Assembly: GCF_000516555.1 (NCBI RefSeq)
Contig: NZ_AZSJ01000003.1
Span: 2,718,582 to 2,782,581, forward strand
Direction: 5' to 3'
Origin: Afipia sp. P52-10
GTDB lineage: Bacteria; Pseudomonadota; Alphaproteobacteria; Rhizobiales; Xanthobacteraceae
Length of the DNA stretch: 64,000 bases
The translations under genes were made by a program, and so were the position numbers. Position 1 is the stretch's first letter; each line of letters starts with the position of its first letter. This document shows positions 63,088 to 64,000 of this stretch, piece after piece. The notes below the pieces were generated by a model. It saw nothing but the letters and a program-made list of their open reading frames with translations. It was not told the origin of the DNA and did no database searches.

Positions 63088-63791
63088 GACAGGGCGGTCT
63101 CCCAGGTTGCTTCCGTTGGTATGTGGTTCGTCGTGCCGCTCTTGCTGGCGGTTTGCGGAATGGTGGCGACATGCGGGCCTTGCAGGAAGCCGACGAAACC
63201 GTCGATCATCAGCTGGGTCTCGGTTTCCATTTCGATCCGGCGCACCGACCATGGGCCCTGTGAGCAGCGGGCTTCGAGGTGCGCCGACAGGTAGCTGGTT
63301 GCGCGGATCATCATGGCGATGCGCTTGTTGGCGATCTCGGGCGGCAGGTGAGCTGCTTCCTCACGCATCAACGGCGCCGCCTGGCGCAGACCGCTGTCGA
63401 AACGGCCTTTAACCAGAGTGTAGAACGAGGTTGAGGGGCTGTTGATCGCCTGCGCCAGGAAGCGGCGGAAGTAGCTTTTGCCCTTCGCCTCGATGATCGG
63501 GATCAGGCCGGGTTCGCACAGGATGCCGAGCAGCGCGCGTAACCGCTCCGCCGGCGCCGGCTTGGCCGCGAGATAACGGGCGACGCGTTCGATGCGCTCG
63601 TTGTTGATCGGCTCCATCCGCAGCGCGCAGATCGCCTCGATCAGCGCGGCACGATCGGCGAAATAATAGGTGAGGGCGGAGGCGTTCTTCTGCCCGGCCT
63701 CGGCGACGATCATTCGCGTCGATGTGCCTTCCGGCCCATGCAGGGCGAACAGACGCTCGGCGGCGAGCAGCAATTTCATGCGCGTGTCCAT
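63084..63791 (-). CDS. TetR-family transcriptional regulator
   Basis: 235 residues. The N-terminal DNA-binding domain is RMKLLLAAERLFALHGPEGT then STRMIVAEAGQKNASALTYY. It is transcribed away from the nitronate monooxygenase-like gene (about 90 bases apart) and overlaps the Bug receptor, so it should control both sides. The short divergent region holds TTGACATGTTCAA (about 63814-63826), a near-dyad that could be its operator. The ligand is unknown. Confidence 0.9.
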   Translation of the reverse strand: MDTRMKLLLAAERLFALHGPEGTSTRMIVAEAGQKNASALTYYFADRAALIEAICALRMEPINNERIERVARYLAAKPAPAERLRALLGILCEPGLIPIIEAKGKSYFRRFLAQAINSPSTSFYTLVKGRFDSGLRQAAPLMREEAAHLPPEIANKRIAMMIRATSYLSAHLEARCSQGPWSVRRIEMETETQLMIDGFVGFLQGPHVATIPQTASKSGTTNHIPTEATWETALS

Positions 63792-63881
63792 ACCGCCTTG
63801 TACATGCTCTAATTGACATGTTCAAGAATTTTAATATATATGAATTAAACAGATATTGTGGACGATCGATAAGGAGACGCC

Positions 63882-64000
63882 ATGCCCCTCAAGACCCCGC
63901 TTTGCGACCGCCTCGGCATTGATGTCCCCGTGTTTGGCTTCGTCCACAGCGTGCAGGCGGCTGCTGAAGTCACCCGCAATGGCGGGTTCGGCATCTACGG
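63882..64000 (+). CDS. Nitronate monooxygenase (2-nitropropane dioxygenase) family, N-terminal part
   Basis: The gene begins at ATG 63882, with AAGGAG six bases upstream, and runs off the window. The 39 residues seen start MPLKTPLCDRLGIDVPVFGF and continue AAEVTRNGGFGIY. This is the opening of the FMN-dependent TIM-barrel family that includes nitronate monooxygenases and enoyl-reductase-like members. The call rests on this short segment only. Confidence 0.65.
   Translation, partial: MPLKTPLCDRLGIDVPVFGFVHSVQAAAEVTRNGGFGIY

Noticed and set aside
1..64000. Insertion sequences, integrases, tRNA or rRNA genes and attachment sites
   Set aside because: I looked for transposase or integrase motifs, terminal repeats and tRNA-like T-loops and saw none; the window looks like ordinary chromosome with catabolic islands.

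Overview
The window reads as a chromosomal piece of a GC-rich alphaproteobacterium, most likely of the Bradyrhizobium/Rhodopseudomonas/Afipia group. Pointers are the many orphan tripartite-tricarboxylate ('Bug') binding proteins, the many CoA-thioester enzymes, an opgC gene and a quinol-oxidase operon carrying its own RegB/RegA pair. The assignment is an inference from gene content and protein style; no rRNA or tRNA gene is present to confirm it. Almost all sequence is coding, in compact operons with ATGA-type overlaps.

Layout. 1-1.2 kb: the C-terminal end of a secreted RTX/carbohydrate-binding glycosidase. 1.3-6 kb: a decayed LysR gene, a class III CoA-transferase, an enoyl-CoA hydratase with a nitroreductase, and a Bug receptor. 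6.3-8.6 kb: a membrane protein, OpgC and a tiny lipoprotein. 8.9-11.1 kb: a TonB-dependent receptor. 11.6-13.6 kb: a split chromate transporter, a cupin that matches the hydroxynitrile lyase type, and a small secreted protein. 14.2-20.1 kb: a cobalamin riboswitch followed by a TonB-dependent receptor, a FhuF-like 2Fe-2S protein, a BacA/YddA/Rv1819c-type ABC transporter and a Crp/Fnr regulator. 20.4-25.8 kb: an M20 metallohydrolase, an NMT1-type ABC transporter and an allophanate-hydrolase-like amidase. 25.8-27.1 kb: an MFS symporter.

27.3-34.2 kb is a single operon, cyoABCD-surf1-regB-regA: a heme-copper quinol oxidase, its assembly factor and a redox two-component system. 34.3-36.5 kb holds a luciferase-like monooxygenase and a divergent LysR regulator. 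36.6-46.8 kb is a TetR-controlled catabolic island: enoyl-CoA hydratase, ADP-forming acyl-CoA ligase, two acyl-CoA dehydrogenases, SDR, two Bug receptors, a SnoaL-like protein and a flavin reductase. Three related palindromes mark the likely TetR operators. 47.2-53.0 kb is a sulfonate/sulfone-type operon: an ABC transporter, a DszC-like and an SsuD-like flavin monooxygenase, and a flavin reductase. 53.0-56.6 kb has a CBS-BON protein and a large acyl-CoA-ligase/GNAT fusion. 56.7-64 kb is another CoA-thioester island: enoyl-CoA hydratases, a dienoyl-CoA-reductase-like SDR, a CoA-transferase, an MFS, a Bug receptor, a TetR and the start of a nitronate monooxygenase.

The most promising unexplained system is the riboswitch-led locus at 14.2-20.1 kb. 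It looks like a corrinoid acquisition system that lacks BtuCDF and instead pairs a TonB receptor with a FhuF-like reductase and a BacA/Rv1819c-type transporter.
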